Under the pieces are notes generated by a model. The model saw only the letters and a program-made list of their open reading frames with translations. It was not told the origin of the DNA and made no database searches. A program made the position numbers and the translations under genes. From Pusillimonas minor (GTDB lineage: Bacteria > Pseudomonadota > Gammaproteobacteria > Burkholderiales > Burkholderiaceae_B), in NCBI RefSeq assembly GCF_014237865.1, contig NZ_JACJUU010000010.1, positions 31,005-95,004 of the forward strand: a DNA stretch of 64,000 nt, in the 5' to 3' direction. Position 1 is the stretch's first letter; the number at the start of each line of letters is the position of its first letter. Of the stretch, positions 33,193 to 41,789 are shown one piece after another.

Positions 33193-35502
33193 ATGAGAAC
33201 AGAAAAAAAGCTGTGGCGGTGCAAGGGGTTGGTTGTTGGGGCGGGCGCTGTAATGTTGCAGGCGTTATTGGGCGCGCAAATGGCATGGGGGCAAATGCAG
33301 TCGGCATCTGCCCCCGCTTTTTTCCCCGACGGGGTATGGGAAATTCAGGCTGCCGATTACGTCAGCGCGACCGATTTCCTGATTGGCGACACGGCATTGC
33401 TTGATGTTGCCGACGGCACGCAGGCGACGCTGGCCGGGCGCATTGGCAATGCACTTGGCTCGCTCGATGGCCTGATCAAGCTGGGGGGCGGCGCGCTGAC
33501 ACTAACCGGCGACAACAGCTACCGGGGGGTGACGCGCGTGTTGCAAGGCGGGCTGGTGGTTGGCGTTAACGGGGCGGTGGGGCCGGGCATACAAGCCAAT
33601 ACGGGTGCCACGCTAACCTATGCGCCCGGCGTTACGGTGGCCAGCAATGTGCAGTTCGACGCCATCGACATGACCACGCAGCCTGTGCCGCCGGTGTATC
33701 GGGTGAATGATCCTGCGCGTAGTGCTGCGGTCAGTTGGCATGTCGACAGCGGTCAGGCGACACATGACGGCATTGTGTCGGGCGCGGCTGCCTTCGAGAA
33801 AACCGGAAACGGCCGCTTGGTTTTGGCCAAAGATGCCTTGGGCTATACCGGCGCGGCCGTGGTGCGGGCGGGCACCCTGGCCGTTAACGATTGGTTTGGC
33901 GGGTCGGTGCAGGTGGCGTCGGGTGGCCGGTTGGAAGGCACCGGCTCGATTGCGTCGGTGTGGGTGCGCGATGGTGCAACCCTGGCGCCCGGGGCCAGTA
34001 TTGGCGTGCTGCGCGTGCCGGGCAATGTGCGTTTCGACGAAGGGTCAACGCTGTCTATCGAGGTCGAGGCCGATGGCCGGCACGACGTGCTGGCTGTGGG
34101 CGGCCAGGCCGTGTTGGCCGGCAACGTTCAGGCCCTGGCGGGCGCGGGCGACTGGAAGCCGTCAACCTCGTATCGGTTTTTGACGGCCGACGGCGGGTTT
34201 GATGACACCCGGTTCGACGGCGTCACCAGCAATCTGGCGTTTTTGACGCCGCTGCTGGCCTACGATGAAACGTCGGTGTCTTTGACGCTGGCCCGAAACG
34301 ATGTTGCGCTGGGCGACCCGGCGGTTACTGACGACGAAGACGCCGTGGCCGACATTATTGATGCGCCGCCTGACGGCGTGCCCGGTGTAAAAGACTTGCC
34401 TCAGGTGTACGACGCCATTGTCGTGTTGGACCGCGATGGCGCACGCAGCGCGTATCGTCAGTTGGCGGGGGCATGGCCGGCCACGGTGCGCGCAGGTGCG
34501 CTGGACGACAGCCGGTTTGTGCGCGAAGCGGTAATCGGTAGCCGGGCGTGGGGGGAGCGTGGCAACAAAGTGTGGTCCAGCGCGTATGGTGCGCAGGGCT
34601 CCGGGCGGGCCGCGGGTAGCGTCGGTGATTTTCATCGGTCGTTGCGCGGCTTTACGGTGGGCGTCCGGCATTTGGTCAACCACCTGACGGAAGTGGGTGT
34701 GTTTGCAGGGGCCGACACACGCCATATGCGGCAAACGGCGGCGCCCGATGGCACACTGGTTTTGGCGCCTTCGGGGGGTGACGACCTTCCGGGTGGCCCA
34801 AATAGCGGTGCGTCGGCCGATTCGGTTGGCAATGCCGTAATTCGTGGCGGTGGTGCCGACACGCGCATTAATAGTCTGCATGTCGGGGCCGACGTGGGCG
34901 CAGTGCGCGGCCCGGTGCAGGTTGACGCCGGTTTTTCGGTGGCCTGGCATACGTTTAAAACGTCGCGTTCCCTTGAAATCGGCCGCTGGCGTGATGCCCT
35001 GCGTAGCGTTTCAAACAGCCGAAGCATGCAGATTTTTGGTCGACTGGCGTTGCTGGCGGGCTTGTCGCCCTTTACGGGGTTGTCTCCGTTTATAGAGGTG
35101 GCGCTGGTGCACAGTACAACTAACGCCCACACCGAACAAGGCGGTGCAGGCGCGCTGAGTTACGCACGCGCTCAAGACTGGGCCGCGTTCAGCGTGTTGG
35201 GGTTGAAGGCGTCGCATGCGTTTAAAACGGTAGGCGGTTTGGGTATGTTGCAGGCCGAACTGGCCTGGCGCTATGCGTATGCCGACCGCCACTTTAAGTC
35301 GCGGCAGTCGTTTCGTGATAGTGCGCGCGGCACGACGTTTACGTCGCACGGCCATGGCATTGCCGCGCACGCCCTTAAAGCTGCGTTCACGGTGTCGACC
35401 CCGGTGGGCAAGCACAGCGTGCTGCAGGCTGGTTATTCGGGGCTGCTGTCACCCGGCCGGCGCGACCATGGCTTTAACCTTAAGTTTCGGCACTATTTTT
35501 AA
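33193..35502 (+). CDS. Autotransporter (type V secretion) with beta-strand-repeat passenger
   Basis: The 769-residue protein has a signal peptide with an extended basic start, probably cleaved near residue 33. Two autotransporter-associated beta-strand (PATR) repeats are visible, GGALTLTGDNSYRGVTRVLQG and GNGRLVLAKDALGYTGAAVV, then a run of beta-helix-like sequence to about residue 370. The last ~280 residues form an autotransporter barrel ending in the classic terminal Phe (FRHYF). The passenger is small for the family and shows no RGD, protease or other functional motif. Probably a surface adhesin-like or biofilm protein. Confidence 0.85.
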   Translation: MRTEKKLWRCKGLVVGAGAVMLQALLGAQMAWGQMQSASAPAFFPDGVWEIQAADYVSATDFLIGDTALLDVADGTQATLAGRIGNALGSLDGLIKLGGGALTLTGDNSYRGVTRVLQGGLVVGVNGAVGPGIQANTGATLTYAPGVTVASNVQFDAIDMTTQPVPPVYRVNDPARSAAVSWHVDSGQATHDGIVSGAAAFEKTGNGRLVLAKDALGYTGAAVVRAGTLAVNDWFGGSVQVASGGRLEGTGSIASVWVRDGATLAPGASIGVLRVPGNVRFDEGSTLSIEVEADGRHDVLAVGGQAVLAGNVQALAGAGDWKPSTSYRFLTADGGFDDTRFDGVTSNLAFLTPLLAYDETSVSLTLARNDVALGDPAVTDDEDAVADIIDAPPDGVPGVKDLPQVYDAIVVLDRDGARSAYRQLAGAWPATVRAGALDDSRFVREAVIGSRAWGERGNKVWSSAYGAQGSGRAAGSVGDFHRSLRGFTVGVRHLVNHLTEVGVFAGADTRHMRQTAAPDGTLVLAPSGGDDLPGGPNSGASADSVGNAVIRGGGADTRINSLHVGADVGAVRGPVQVDAGFSVAWHTFKTSRSLEIGRWRDALRSVSNSRSMQIFGRLALLAGLSPFTGLSPFIEVALVHSTTNAHTEQGGAGALSYARAQDWAAFSVLGLKASHAFKTVGGLGMLQAELAWRYAYADRHFKSRQSFRDSARGTTFTSHGHGIAAHALKAAFTVSTPVGKHSVLQAGYSGLLSPGRRDHGFNLKFRHYF

Positions 35503-35690
35503 AGTGTAAAGGCAACTGTCGGGGAGCGGGGCGCTAAAGGTGTTGTCCGCGAGGGTACGTGCGCCTTCTGCCCTCGGATATGCGAGGTTGCATGCTCGCT
35601 GGGCGGGCGATCTTTTGATTGCTCTGTGTTCCAGTCGTGTATAGCCCGAAATCCGGAACCCGAAACACAGCGCGTTCGTCGCATGTTTTG

Positions 35691-35712
35691 CCCCGGCAAT
35701 TGCCGGGGTTTT
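35691..35712 (+). terminator. Rho-independent terminator after the autotransporter
   Basis: A perfect palindrome, CCCCGGCA facing TGCCGGGG with only a central AT, is followed by four T bases. It lies about 190 bases after the autotransporter stop and shortly before the hemerythrin gene. Confidence 0.75.
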
Positions 35713-35753
35713 GCTATTATGGAAGCCATTATCGAATTTGCCGAGTATTCGTC

Positions 35754-36212
35754 ATGCAGACCGCCGCCCCACAAGACCTGACCTGGACCGATGCCTTTTT
35801 GGTGGGTTTCGACCCGATGGACGTTACCCATCGCGAATTCGTGGATATTCTTGGCGCCCTGCTAAAGGCCGACGACGATCAGATACTGGGGCATTTGCAG
35901 GCGCTTGTCGAGCATAGCGAACGCCACTTTTCGCAAGAAGAGCACTACATGAACAGCACCGCGTTTCCCGCGCGCGAATGTCACACTAACGAACACAATG
36001 CCGTGCTGGGGTCGATGCGAGAGGTTGCTGCGTACCTGCAAAACGGGGGCGACCCGTCTGAAGCCCGGCGCCTGGCAGCCGAACTGGCGCGCTGGTTTCC
36101 CAGCCACACCGACTACCTCGATGCTTCTTTGGCGCAGTGGGTGGCAAAAAAGCAGTTAGGTGCGGTACCTATTGTGGTGCGCCGGGGCATGGCCAACCAC
36201 GACGCCGATTAG
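35754..36212 (+). CDS. Bacteriohemerythrin
   Basis: The 152-residue four-helix protein has the hemerythrin di-iron ligands in order: His26 (THREF), His58 and Glu62 (HFSQEE), His77/His81 (HTNEH) and His118/Asp123 (HTDYLD). It binds oxygen reversibly and may act in oxygen storage, sensing or delivery. The ATG is chosen because the family begins about 10 residues before LTWTDAFLVG; upstream sequence is the terminator. Confidence 0.88.
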   Translation: MQTAAPQDLTWTDAFLVGFDPMDVTHREFVDILGALLKADDDQILGHLQALVEHSERHFSQEEHYMNSTAFPARECHTNEHNAVLGSMREVAAYLQNGGDPSEARRLAAELARWFPSHTDYLDASLAQWVAKKQLGAVPIVVRRGMANHDAD

Positions 36213-36213
36213 C

Positions 36214-37035
36214 CTAGAACAAAGACACATGCCCGGGCTGAATAAGCTGTATCCAGCGGTCGCGCAGCATGTCCAGGTAGCTTTCCGGGGCCAGCGTGCC
36301 CGGGTAAAAACCCAGGGCCCACGCGTCGTTCATGGTCACCAGGGCGGTTTCGCCGTTTTCTAAAATACCCACGTCCAGGGCGTAAGCAATGGGGGCGTCG
36401 AAAGCCAGGTCTGACACCATTCGTGCCACGGTATTGCGTTCGGGCGCCGGGGCAGAATCCAGCCCTTTGTCGTAGCGGGCCGCGCCCTTGATCATCCCGC
36501 GGTGCACGTAAAACCGCCATTCGCTTTGCCACGACACGGGTGGCGCATACCAAACCGGAAAATCGTTGGGCAGGTTGCGCAGCAGCTCAACATCGCTGCG
36601 GGCCGCCAGCTCGGTGGGCGGCGCGTTGTAGTTTTCGGTGGTCAGCCGGTCAATTTGCTTGACCTCTTCCATGCCGTAGACCCCGCCCCTAAAAGCCTTG
36701 GTAGACACGGCAGGTTTCACAAACCATTCACCCTCGGCGGGCAAGTCGCCCTTACGGCAGGCTTTAATGTCGCGATGCAGCCATTTTTGCAAACGTTTGG
36801 GGTAGTTAAGCGCAGCAGGCACCTTGATACCCGTCACCATCATGGCTTGCCGCATGAATTCGACCGAACCCACTGGCGTTGCGCCCTGCTTGAATGCCGC
36901 CGCCGCGCCCTCCAGCTGGTCGAGCGTCGCTCGCGCATGCGGCCAGTTACGTGTCATGCAAGTTGAAATGCAGGTAAGTATTTCAACGGAGCTGGGGTTA
37001 TCGGGCGTGGCCTGAACGACAAATCTGCGAAGCAT
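36214..37035 (-). CDS. ATP-grasp (DUF4343-like) protein of unknown function
   Basis: The 273-residue protein has ATP-grasp-like elements: GEWFVKPAVSTKAF (a nucleotide-binding Lys), WQSEWRFYVHRGMIKGAARY, and near the C-terminus VTMNDAWALGFYPG, where Asn and Asp can bind magnesium. DUF4343 proteins are predicted peptide or amide ligases with unknown substrates. It is convergent with the hemerythrin gene, with one base between stops, and no obvious partner gene is present. Confidence 0.6.
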   Translation of the reverse strand: MLRRFVVQATPDNPSSVEILTCISTCMTRNWPHARATLDQLEGAAAAFKQGATPVGSVEFMRQAMMVTGIKVPAALNYPKRLQKWLHRDIKACRKGDLPAEGEWFVKPAVSTKAFRGGVYGMEEVKQIDRLTTENYNAPPTELAARSDVELLRNLPNDFPVWYAPPVSWQSEWRFYVHRGMIKGAARYDKGLDSAPAPERNTVARMVSDLAFDAPIAYALDVGILENGETALVTMNDAWALGFYPGTLAPESYLDMLRDRWIQLIQPGHVSLF

Positions 37036-37353
37036 GGCAAGAAAGGAAGGGGTTAAGTGAACGACGGGGTTTAGTTCATGCCGAGTTTACCGTGAATTGT
37101 GTTTGACCGAGTGTCTGCAATACCGGTACAAAGCCGTGTCAATTAGGGGCATTGCCAGTGTTGCGCATGGCGGTTGTACAGGCCGTCGCACAGGTTCTTA
37201 CCGCTGCGGCTGCCTTAGTCGCTCGTTTGTAATGCCGGTGCAGCGGGTAGATAGTTTTGACCTGCGCAGCATTGCTGAGTATGCACCGCCAAGCGTACGC
37301 TGTTCGTTGACGAAATTCCTTTTTTGTATCTAGTATAGATACAGGATATAATA
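37036..37353. other. Intergenic region upstream of higBA
   Basis: About 318 bases without a supported gene. It holds the higBA promoter/operator at its right end and probably the minus-strand promoter of the ATP-grasp gene at its left end. Confidence 0.6.
37307..37343 (+). promoter_or_regulatory. higBA promoter with HigA operator
   Basis: TTGACG and TAGTAT, 18 bases apart, form a likely promoter. A perfect inverted repeat, TGTATCTA and TAGATACA with a three-base spacer (37325-37343), covers the -10, so HigA binding would block transcription. AGGA lies seven bases before the higB ATG. Confidence 0.6.
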
Positions 37354-37635
37354 ATGATCAAAAGCTTCCGCCACAAAGGTATTCAGTTATTTTTTGAAAC
37401 GGGCTCCAAAGCAAAAATTCAGGCGACTCATGCGGCAAAGCTTCAGCGGCAGCTTATGGCGTTGAGTCGAGCAGCATGCCCAGACGATATGGATGTGCCG
37501 GGTTGGCGGTTGCATCCATTGCGCGGGCTTGAGTTTCAAGGCCAATGGTCGATTTGGGTAAATGGCAATTGGCGACTTGTGTTTATGTTCGATGGGCAAG
37601 ATGCCATTGTGGTTGATTACTGTGACTATCATTAA
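37354..37635 (+). CDS. higB: HigB-type ribosome-dependent mRNA interferase toxin
   Basis: The 93-residue RelE-superfamily toxin matches HigB in layout: KSFRHKGIQLFFETG at the N-terminus, WRLHPLRGLEFQGQWSIWVN in the middle and NWRLVFMF then VVDYCDYH at the end. It cleaves mRNA on the ribosome. It comes before its antitoxin, the order peculiar to higBA, and is about 17 bases from higA. Confidence 0.88.
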   Translation: MIKSFRHKGIQLFFETGSKAKIQATHAAKLQRQLMALSRAACPDDMDVPGWRLHPLRGLEFQGQWSIWVNGNWRLVFMFDGQDAIVVDYCDYH

Positions 37636-37652
37636 AGTGTCGGGTAAATAAT

Positions 37653-37946
37653 ATGCAGATGCATAATCCACCTCATCCGGGCAGTATTCTTAAAGACGAT
37701 GTGCTGCCTGAACTAGGCCTTACGGTGACTCAGGCCGCCGGCCAGCTTGGTGTGTCGCGTGTTCAGTTTTCGCGCTTTATTAATGGGCGCGCCGGCGTAA
37801 CTCCCGACCTTGCGTTGCGGCTATCGAAATGGATCCCCGCGCCCAGTGCCATTATGTGGTTGCAAATGCAGGCCGATTACGACCTGTGGCAAGCCGAGCA
37901 CTCCGGCCGAACATTTGACGTTCAGCCCGCACGCACAAGCCTTTGA
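37653..37946 (+). CDS. higA: HigA-type antitoxin
   Basis: The 97-residue protein has the HigA N-terminus (NPPHPGSILKDDVLPELGLT) and an Xre helix-turn-helix (VTQAAGQLGVSRVQFSRFING). It binds HigB and represses the operon through the inverted repeat over the promoter. Confidence 0.9.
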   Translation: MQMHNPPHPGSILKDDVLPELGLTVTQAAGQLGVSRVQFSRFINGRAGVTPDLALRLSKWIPAPSAIMWLQMQADYDLWQAEHSGRTFDVQPARTSL

Positions 37947-38021
37947 CGCCTACCCTTTTCTTGTGCGCTTTGCTATGGTTACACCCTGAACAAAACAACA
38001 ATCGATATTGAAGGGTGGGAG

Positions 38022-38948
38022 ATGGATTCACGTAAGGCAATTGATACCAGCGCCGTTGGCATCATGACGGTGCTGTGCATGATTTGGGCGTTTCAGCAAA
38101 TTGCCATCAAGGCGGCAGGGCCCGATATTGCGCCTATTCTTCAAATTGCCTTCCGGTCGGGTATTGCCATTGTCCTGGTGGGCTTGCTTATGCTCTGGCA
38201 ACGCGTGCCGGTGTCGTTTGCCGACGGCACGTGGCGCCCGGGGTTGTTGGTGGGTTTTTTGTTTGCCCTCGAGTTCTTGCTGATGGGCGAAGGCCTGCGT
38301 TACACCACGGCCTCGCACATGACGGTGTTCTTGTATACCGCGCCTTTTTTCGCCGCCATTGGGCTGCATTGGCGCTTGCCCGAAGAACGGCTGGCGCCTG
38401 CCCAATGGGTAGGCATTCTGGTCGCTTTTATTGGCGTGGCAGTGGCGTTTTTTGGCCCCGACAACAGCGACAACCCCCGTCAGGCCGCCGACATGCTGTG
38501 GGGTGACTTTTTAGGCTTGCTGGCCGGCGCTGCCTGGGGGGCGACCACCGTGGTCATCCGGTGCTCGAAGTTGTCGAACACACCGGCTACGCTGACCTTG
38601 ATGTACCAATTGGTGGGGGCGTTTGTCTTGTTGCTGGTGGCTGCCGTGGCATTGGGCCAGGCCAGTGTTAACCCAACGCCTGTTGCCATTGGCAGCGTCC
38701 TGTTCCAAGGCATTGTGGTCTCATTCATTACCTTCCTGACCTGGTTCTGGCTGCTACGAAAATACCTTGCTTCTCGCCTTGGCGTCTTCTCGTTCATGAC
38801 CCCGATGTTCGGCGTTATCTTTGGTGTGTGGCTGCTGAACGAACCCCTGGACACCAGCTTCCTTATTGGCGCGCTGCTCGTGGGTATTGGTATCGTCACC
38901 GTCAGCGGCTACGGCTGGTTTGTGCAAGTACTTAAAAAGCGGGCCTAG
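38022..38948 (+). CDS. EamA-family (DMT superfamily) membrane transporter
   Basis: The 308-residue protein has ten predicted hydrophobic helices in two EamA repeats. It begins with TVLCMIWAFQQIAIKAAGPD, and the central FLGLLAGAAWGATTVVIR opens the second repeat. Such proteins export amino acids, drugs or other metabolites across the inner membrane. Substrate unknown. A GGGAG Shine-Dalgarno directly precedes the start. It converges on the LysR gene with one base between stops. Confidence 0.85.
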   Translation: MDSRKAIDTSAVGIMTVLCMIWAFQQIAIKAAGPDIAPILQIAFRSGIAIVLVGLLMLWQRVPVSFADGTWRPGLLVGFLFALEFLLMGEGLRYTTASHMTVFLYTAPFFAAIGLHWRLPEERLAPAQWVGILVAFIGVAVAFFGPDNSDNPRQAADMLWGDFLGLLAGAAWGATTVVIRCSKLSNTPATLTLMYQLVGAFVLLLVAAVALGQASVNPTPVAIGSVLFQGIVVSFITFLTWFWLLRKYLASRLGVFSFMTPMFGVIFGVWLLNEPLDTSFLIGALLVGIGIVTVSGYGWFVQVLKKRA

Positions 38949-38949
38949 T

Positions 38950-39882
38950 TCACAGTGATTTGCGTCGCTGCATTGTTTGCTGCGTGCTCAATTTCACGAT
39001 AGTCCATAGCGTGCTGGCCAGTGGTGCCAGCGTTTTGTTTTTTTGCCGTGCGAGCATGACGCGACGGTGTCTGATTGGCCTGGGACAAACGACCGCTAAT
39101 CCGGGCAGCCCGGTTTCGGGGACAGCCAGGCTGGGCACAACATTTATGCCCAAACCGGCGCGAACCATCTCGAAGCCTGTCGTCACATGGCCAACCTCTT
39201 GTACCACTTGGTGTCGGACGTCCTGCCGACTTAGCACTTCGTCGATCAGGCGGCGGCTGCCCGAGGCTCGGTCTAGCAAAATAAGATCTGAGCCAGATAA
39301 GTCGGACCATCCGGGCGTCTTGTGACGGCCATTTTTAGGGCGAACCAGGGGGTGGTTTTCAGGGCAAACGACCACAAACGGGTCGGTTAGAAGGGTTTCG
39401 CAATCGAGCTCTCGCATGGTCGCCGAGTCGGGCTCAACGATAATGCCGAAATCGACCTCACCCGTCAGGATGCTGTTCAGGACATTTTCTTGAATGCGAT
39501 CGAGCAATATCACGTGCAGCCCGGGTTCTTGTTGGGCACAAAGTGCAAGGCAGTGTGGCATGAGTGCCGCCGACAATGTGGGGCTGCTGGCTAGTCGAAC
39601 TTTGCCTACGCGGTTGTGTGCCCAGCTATGCAGTTCATTCAGGGTATTTTCAAGCTCATCGATCCAGCGAGGCAGGCGTTGGGCCAAAATTTGCCCCGCT
39701 TGGGTCAGTTGCACATCGCGGGTGGTGCGATCGAACAGGCGCAGGTCTAGTTGGTATTCGAGTTCGTTGATGGCGCGACTAACTGCCGGCTGTGTTAACC
39801 CAACGAGTTCGCCGGCTCTGCTGAAGTTGCGTTCGGCCGCCACAGCGCGGAAAACCTGCAACTGTTTAAGACTAATGTTCAT
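38950..39882 (-). CDS. LysR-family transcriptional regulator
   Basis: The 310-residue protein has the LysR winged helix in residues 1-60 (FRAVAAERNFSRAGELVGLTQ, then PAVSRAINELE) and a substrate-binding domain of the CbbR/periplasmic-binding fold. It is divergent from the SBF-like transporter gene, so it most likely controls that gene in response to the transported compound. The AT-rich spacer would hold its binding site. Confidence 0.88.
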   Translation of the reverse strand: MNISLKQLQVFRAVAAERNFSRAGELVGLTQPAVSRAINELEYQLDLRLFDRTTRDVQLTQAGQILAQRLPRWIDELENTLNELHSWAHNRVGKVRLASSPTLSAALMPHCLALCAQQEPGLHVILLDRIQENVLNSILTGEVDFGIIVEPDSATMRELDCETLLTDPFVVVCPENHPLVRPKNGRHKTPGWSDLSGSDLILLDRASGSRRLIDEVLSRQDVRHQVVQEVGHVTTGFEMVRAGLGINVVPSLAVPETGLPGLAVVCPRPIRHRRVMLARQKNKTLAPLASTLWTIVKLSTQQTMQRRKSL

Positions 39883-39972
39883 CCATGCTCAGTATTAATT
39901 TATGCAAAAATATTATAAATAGATCAGATAAATTAATTTCATTATTTTTTGAAAGTGGCGTTCAATAGCGTC
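39883..39972. promoter_or_regulatory. Divergent control region of LysR and transporter genes
   Basis: These 90 AT-rich bases separate the two divergent genes and must hold both promoters. Several T-N11-A type candidates exist but none stands out enough to name as the LysR site. Confidence 0.4.
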
Positions 39973-40944
39973 ATGAAACGCGCTCCCTTTCTTCCCGATA
40001 ATTACACGTTATTGTTGGCTGTAACCGTGGTGTTGGCCAGTTTGCTGCCGGCGTCCGGATTGTTTGCAGTCGTCCTGAAATACGTCACAACAGCAGCAAT
40101 TGCACTGTTGTTTTTTTTGCATGGCGCTAAATTGCCGCGTCAGGCAATTATTGATGGGCTGACACACTGGCGCTTGCACGCATTGATTTTGAGTTGTACG
40201 TTTGTTTTTTTCCCCTTGATGGGGTTCATTCTGCGCCCGGTGCTATTGCCGTTGGTCGGTTCAGAGCTTTATTTGGGTGTGTTGTATCTGTGCATGCTGC
40301 CGGCAACGGTCCAGTCTGCGGTCGCACTGACCGGTATTGCGGGGGGTAATGTGCCCGCCGCTGTCTGTAGTGCCTCGGTCTCGACGCTGCTGGGTATCTT
40401 GATTACGCCGTTTTTAGTTAATGGTCTGATTACGCCAACGACCGGTACAGGCTCGCCAATAGACTCCGTCATTAATATCTTCTTGCAGCTTATGTTGCCT
40501 TTCCTGGCCGGGCATTTTTTGCGCCCATATTTTGACAGCGCGTTTCGTAAGGCCGGGAAGGCGTTGTCTTTTGTAGATCGTGGCTCGATATTGCTGGTTA
40601 TTTACAGCGCTTTCAGTGCGGCCGTGGTTGGGGGAATCTGGCAGCAGGTCTCCTTTGCAATGGTGGTAAGTCTGGTTGCAATAAGCCTGATATTTTTGTT
40701 CTTGGCGATGCTGTTTGTGTTTGGGCTAGCAAAGGCTTTTGGGTTTAGCCACGAAGATCAGGTAACTGCATTGTTTGGGGGTGCCCAGAAAAGTCTGGCC
40801 AGTGGCGTGCCGATGTCGCAGGTACTGTTTGTGCCGTCGGTCGCCGGGGTCATGGTTTTACCGTTGATGATCTTTCATCTGCTGCAGCTAGTGGTTAGCT
40901 CGGCTTTAGCCCAACGCTGGCATCGCCAGCGCAAAGGGCTATAG
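39973..40944 (+). CDS. SBF-like (bile acid:sodium symporter superfamily) transporter
   Basis: The 323-residue protein has about ten helices and family segments such as FLPDNYTLLLAVTVVLASLLP at the start, LPATVQSAVALTGIAGGN in the first core motif and FGGAQKSLASGVPM in the second. This resembles YfeH-type sodium symporters. The ATG at 39973 is preferred to a TTG 24 bases upstream. Control by the divergent LysR protein is likely. Substrate, possibly an organic anion, is unknown. Confidence 0.82.
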   Translation: MKRAPFLPDNYTLLLAVTVVLASLLPASGLFAVVLKYVTTAAIALLFFLHGAKLPRQAIIDGLTHWRLHALILSCTFVFFPLMGFILRPVLLPLVGSELYLGVLYLCMLPATVQSAVALTGIAGGNVPAAVCSASVSTLLGILITPFLVNGLITPTTGTGSPIDSVINIFLQLMLPFLAGHFLRPYFDSAFRKAGKALSFVDRGSILLVIYSAFSAAVVGGIWQQVSFAMVVSLVAISLIFLFLAMLFVFGLAKAFGFSHEDQVTALFGGAQKSLASGVPMSQVLFVPSVAGVMVLPLMIFHLLQLVVSSALAQRWHRQRKGL

Positions 40945-40981
40945 CGCACAAGATGTTAATTTCAACTTTTTTGGGGGTGCC

Positions 40982-41194
40982 ATGACGGCCGACTGGAAGC
41001 AGCTAAGTGTTGCCGAGATCGAGCGGCACTACGACCAAGGGCTATATGCCGCCAATACGCGTGAGGTAAATCAGTGGTACACACAGCAAAGTAGACGTGA
41101 TGGATACGCCGATACAGTATCCATTTTAAGTAGATGTAGCGCCGGTGTAATACTGCCCCACCGGAGGTGCGGGACGAAAAGCTGGACTCCTTAG
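40982..41194 (+). pseudogene. 5' remnant of an alpha/beta-hydrolase-like gene
   Basis: The first ~35 residues (ADWKQLSVAEIERHYDQGLY) look like the N-terminus of the esterase/lipase family that starts with a W-x-L-x-x-x-E-L/I-E-R-x-Y pattern. After about residue 38 the sequence turns unrelated, and a stop follows at 70 codons, where a ~300-residue enzyme would be expected. The rest of the gene is absent. Assignment of the family is tentative. Confidence 0.45.
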
Positions 41195-41222
41195 GAGATC
41201 ATTTGTATTCGTCCGCACCTCC
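41163..41222. repeat. Imperfect inverted repeat beyond the hydrolase remnant
   Basis: The arm GGAGGTGCGGGACGAA (41163-41178) is complementary to TTCGTCCGCACCTCC (41208-41222) apart from one bulged base. A smaller hairpin, CTCCT facing AGGAG, lies between them. It may be a decayed mobile-element end or a transcript-ending structure. The ~250 bases to the next gene contain no other recognised feature. Confidence 0.5.
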
Positions 41223-41404
41223 CGAGCAAAAGATGGTATTGGGGATACGCCTACCATTTGTGTTGGTCTTCGCTAGCCTTAGCCCCACGCCGGGCGCCAC
41301 AAAAATATCTCGCATCAAACCTGCGGGTGTTCGCGTGTAGCGCGACCGGTGTCAGTAAGATGAATCAACCGGCTATTCCGGCCGGATATTCGATCTTGGG
41401 AAAT

Positions 41405-41441
41405 AAATCAGAAGTGATTTCATTATGAATCAATTTTGATT
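41405..41441 (+). promoter_or_regulatory. Tandem inverted repeats before the RelE-type module
   Basis: Two copies of AATCA-N4-TGATT (41406-41419 and 41428-41441) have centres 22 bases apart, about two helical turns, directly upstream of the toxin start. This is typical of a cooperative autorepressor operator. Confidence 0.55.
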
Positions 41442-41447
41442 TAATAT

Positions 41448-41789
41448 ATGGCATTGAAAAAGCGATTTAAACGCCCCTTCATGCAATACGTCAAGAAAGC
41501 GCCCCGGCCGCTTCAGCTTGTTATTGCTGACGAAATTGAGCGAATTTCTGACGCTCCCGAAACAGGTCAACTTAAAGCAGGCGATTTGGCGGGGATGCGT
41601 GTACATAAATTCCGTTTTAACCGACAAGAGTTTCTGTTGGCTTATGAGTGGCAATGCGACCCCCAGGCTGGGGGCGATCTGATTTTTTATCAAATCGGAC
41701 CGCATGAAAATTTTTACGATGATTTAAAGAGATACTTAAGGCACGGGATTACGTCCGGAGAGTTGCATGAACCCATACCCTACCGCTGA
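41448..41789 (+). CDS. RelE/ParE-superfamily toxin
   Basis: The 113-residue basic protein shows the RelE-like core pattern (AGMRVHKFRFNRQEFLLAYEW, then LIFYQIGPHENFYDDL). It is longer at the N-terminus than minimal RelE. It precedes and overlaps a helix-turn-helix gene by 23 bases, so the pair forms a toxin-first module. It is probably an mRNA interferase or gyrase inhibitor; the sequence does not decide which. Confidence 0.75.
   Translation: MALKKRFKRPFMQYVKKAPRPLQLVIADEIERISDAPETGQLKAGDLAGMRVHKFRFNRQEFLLAYEWQCDPQAGGDLIFYQIGPHENFYDDLKRYLRHGITSGELHEPIPYR

Noticed and set aside
37097..37333. A 78-codon frame upstream of higB
   Set aside because: Cys/Arg-rich, no ribosome-binding site, no recognisable domain, and it overlaps the higBA promoter.
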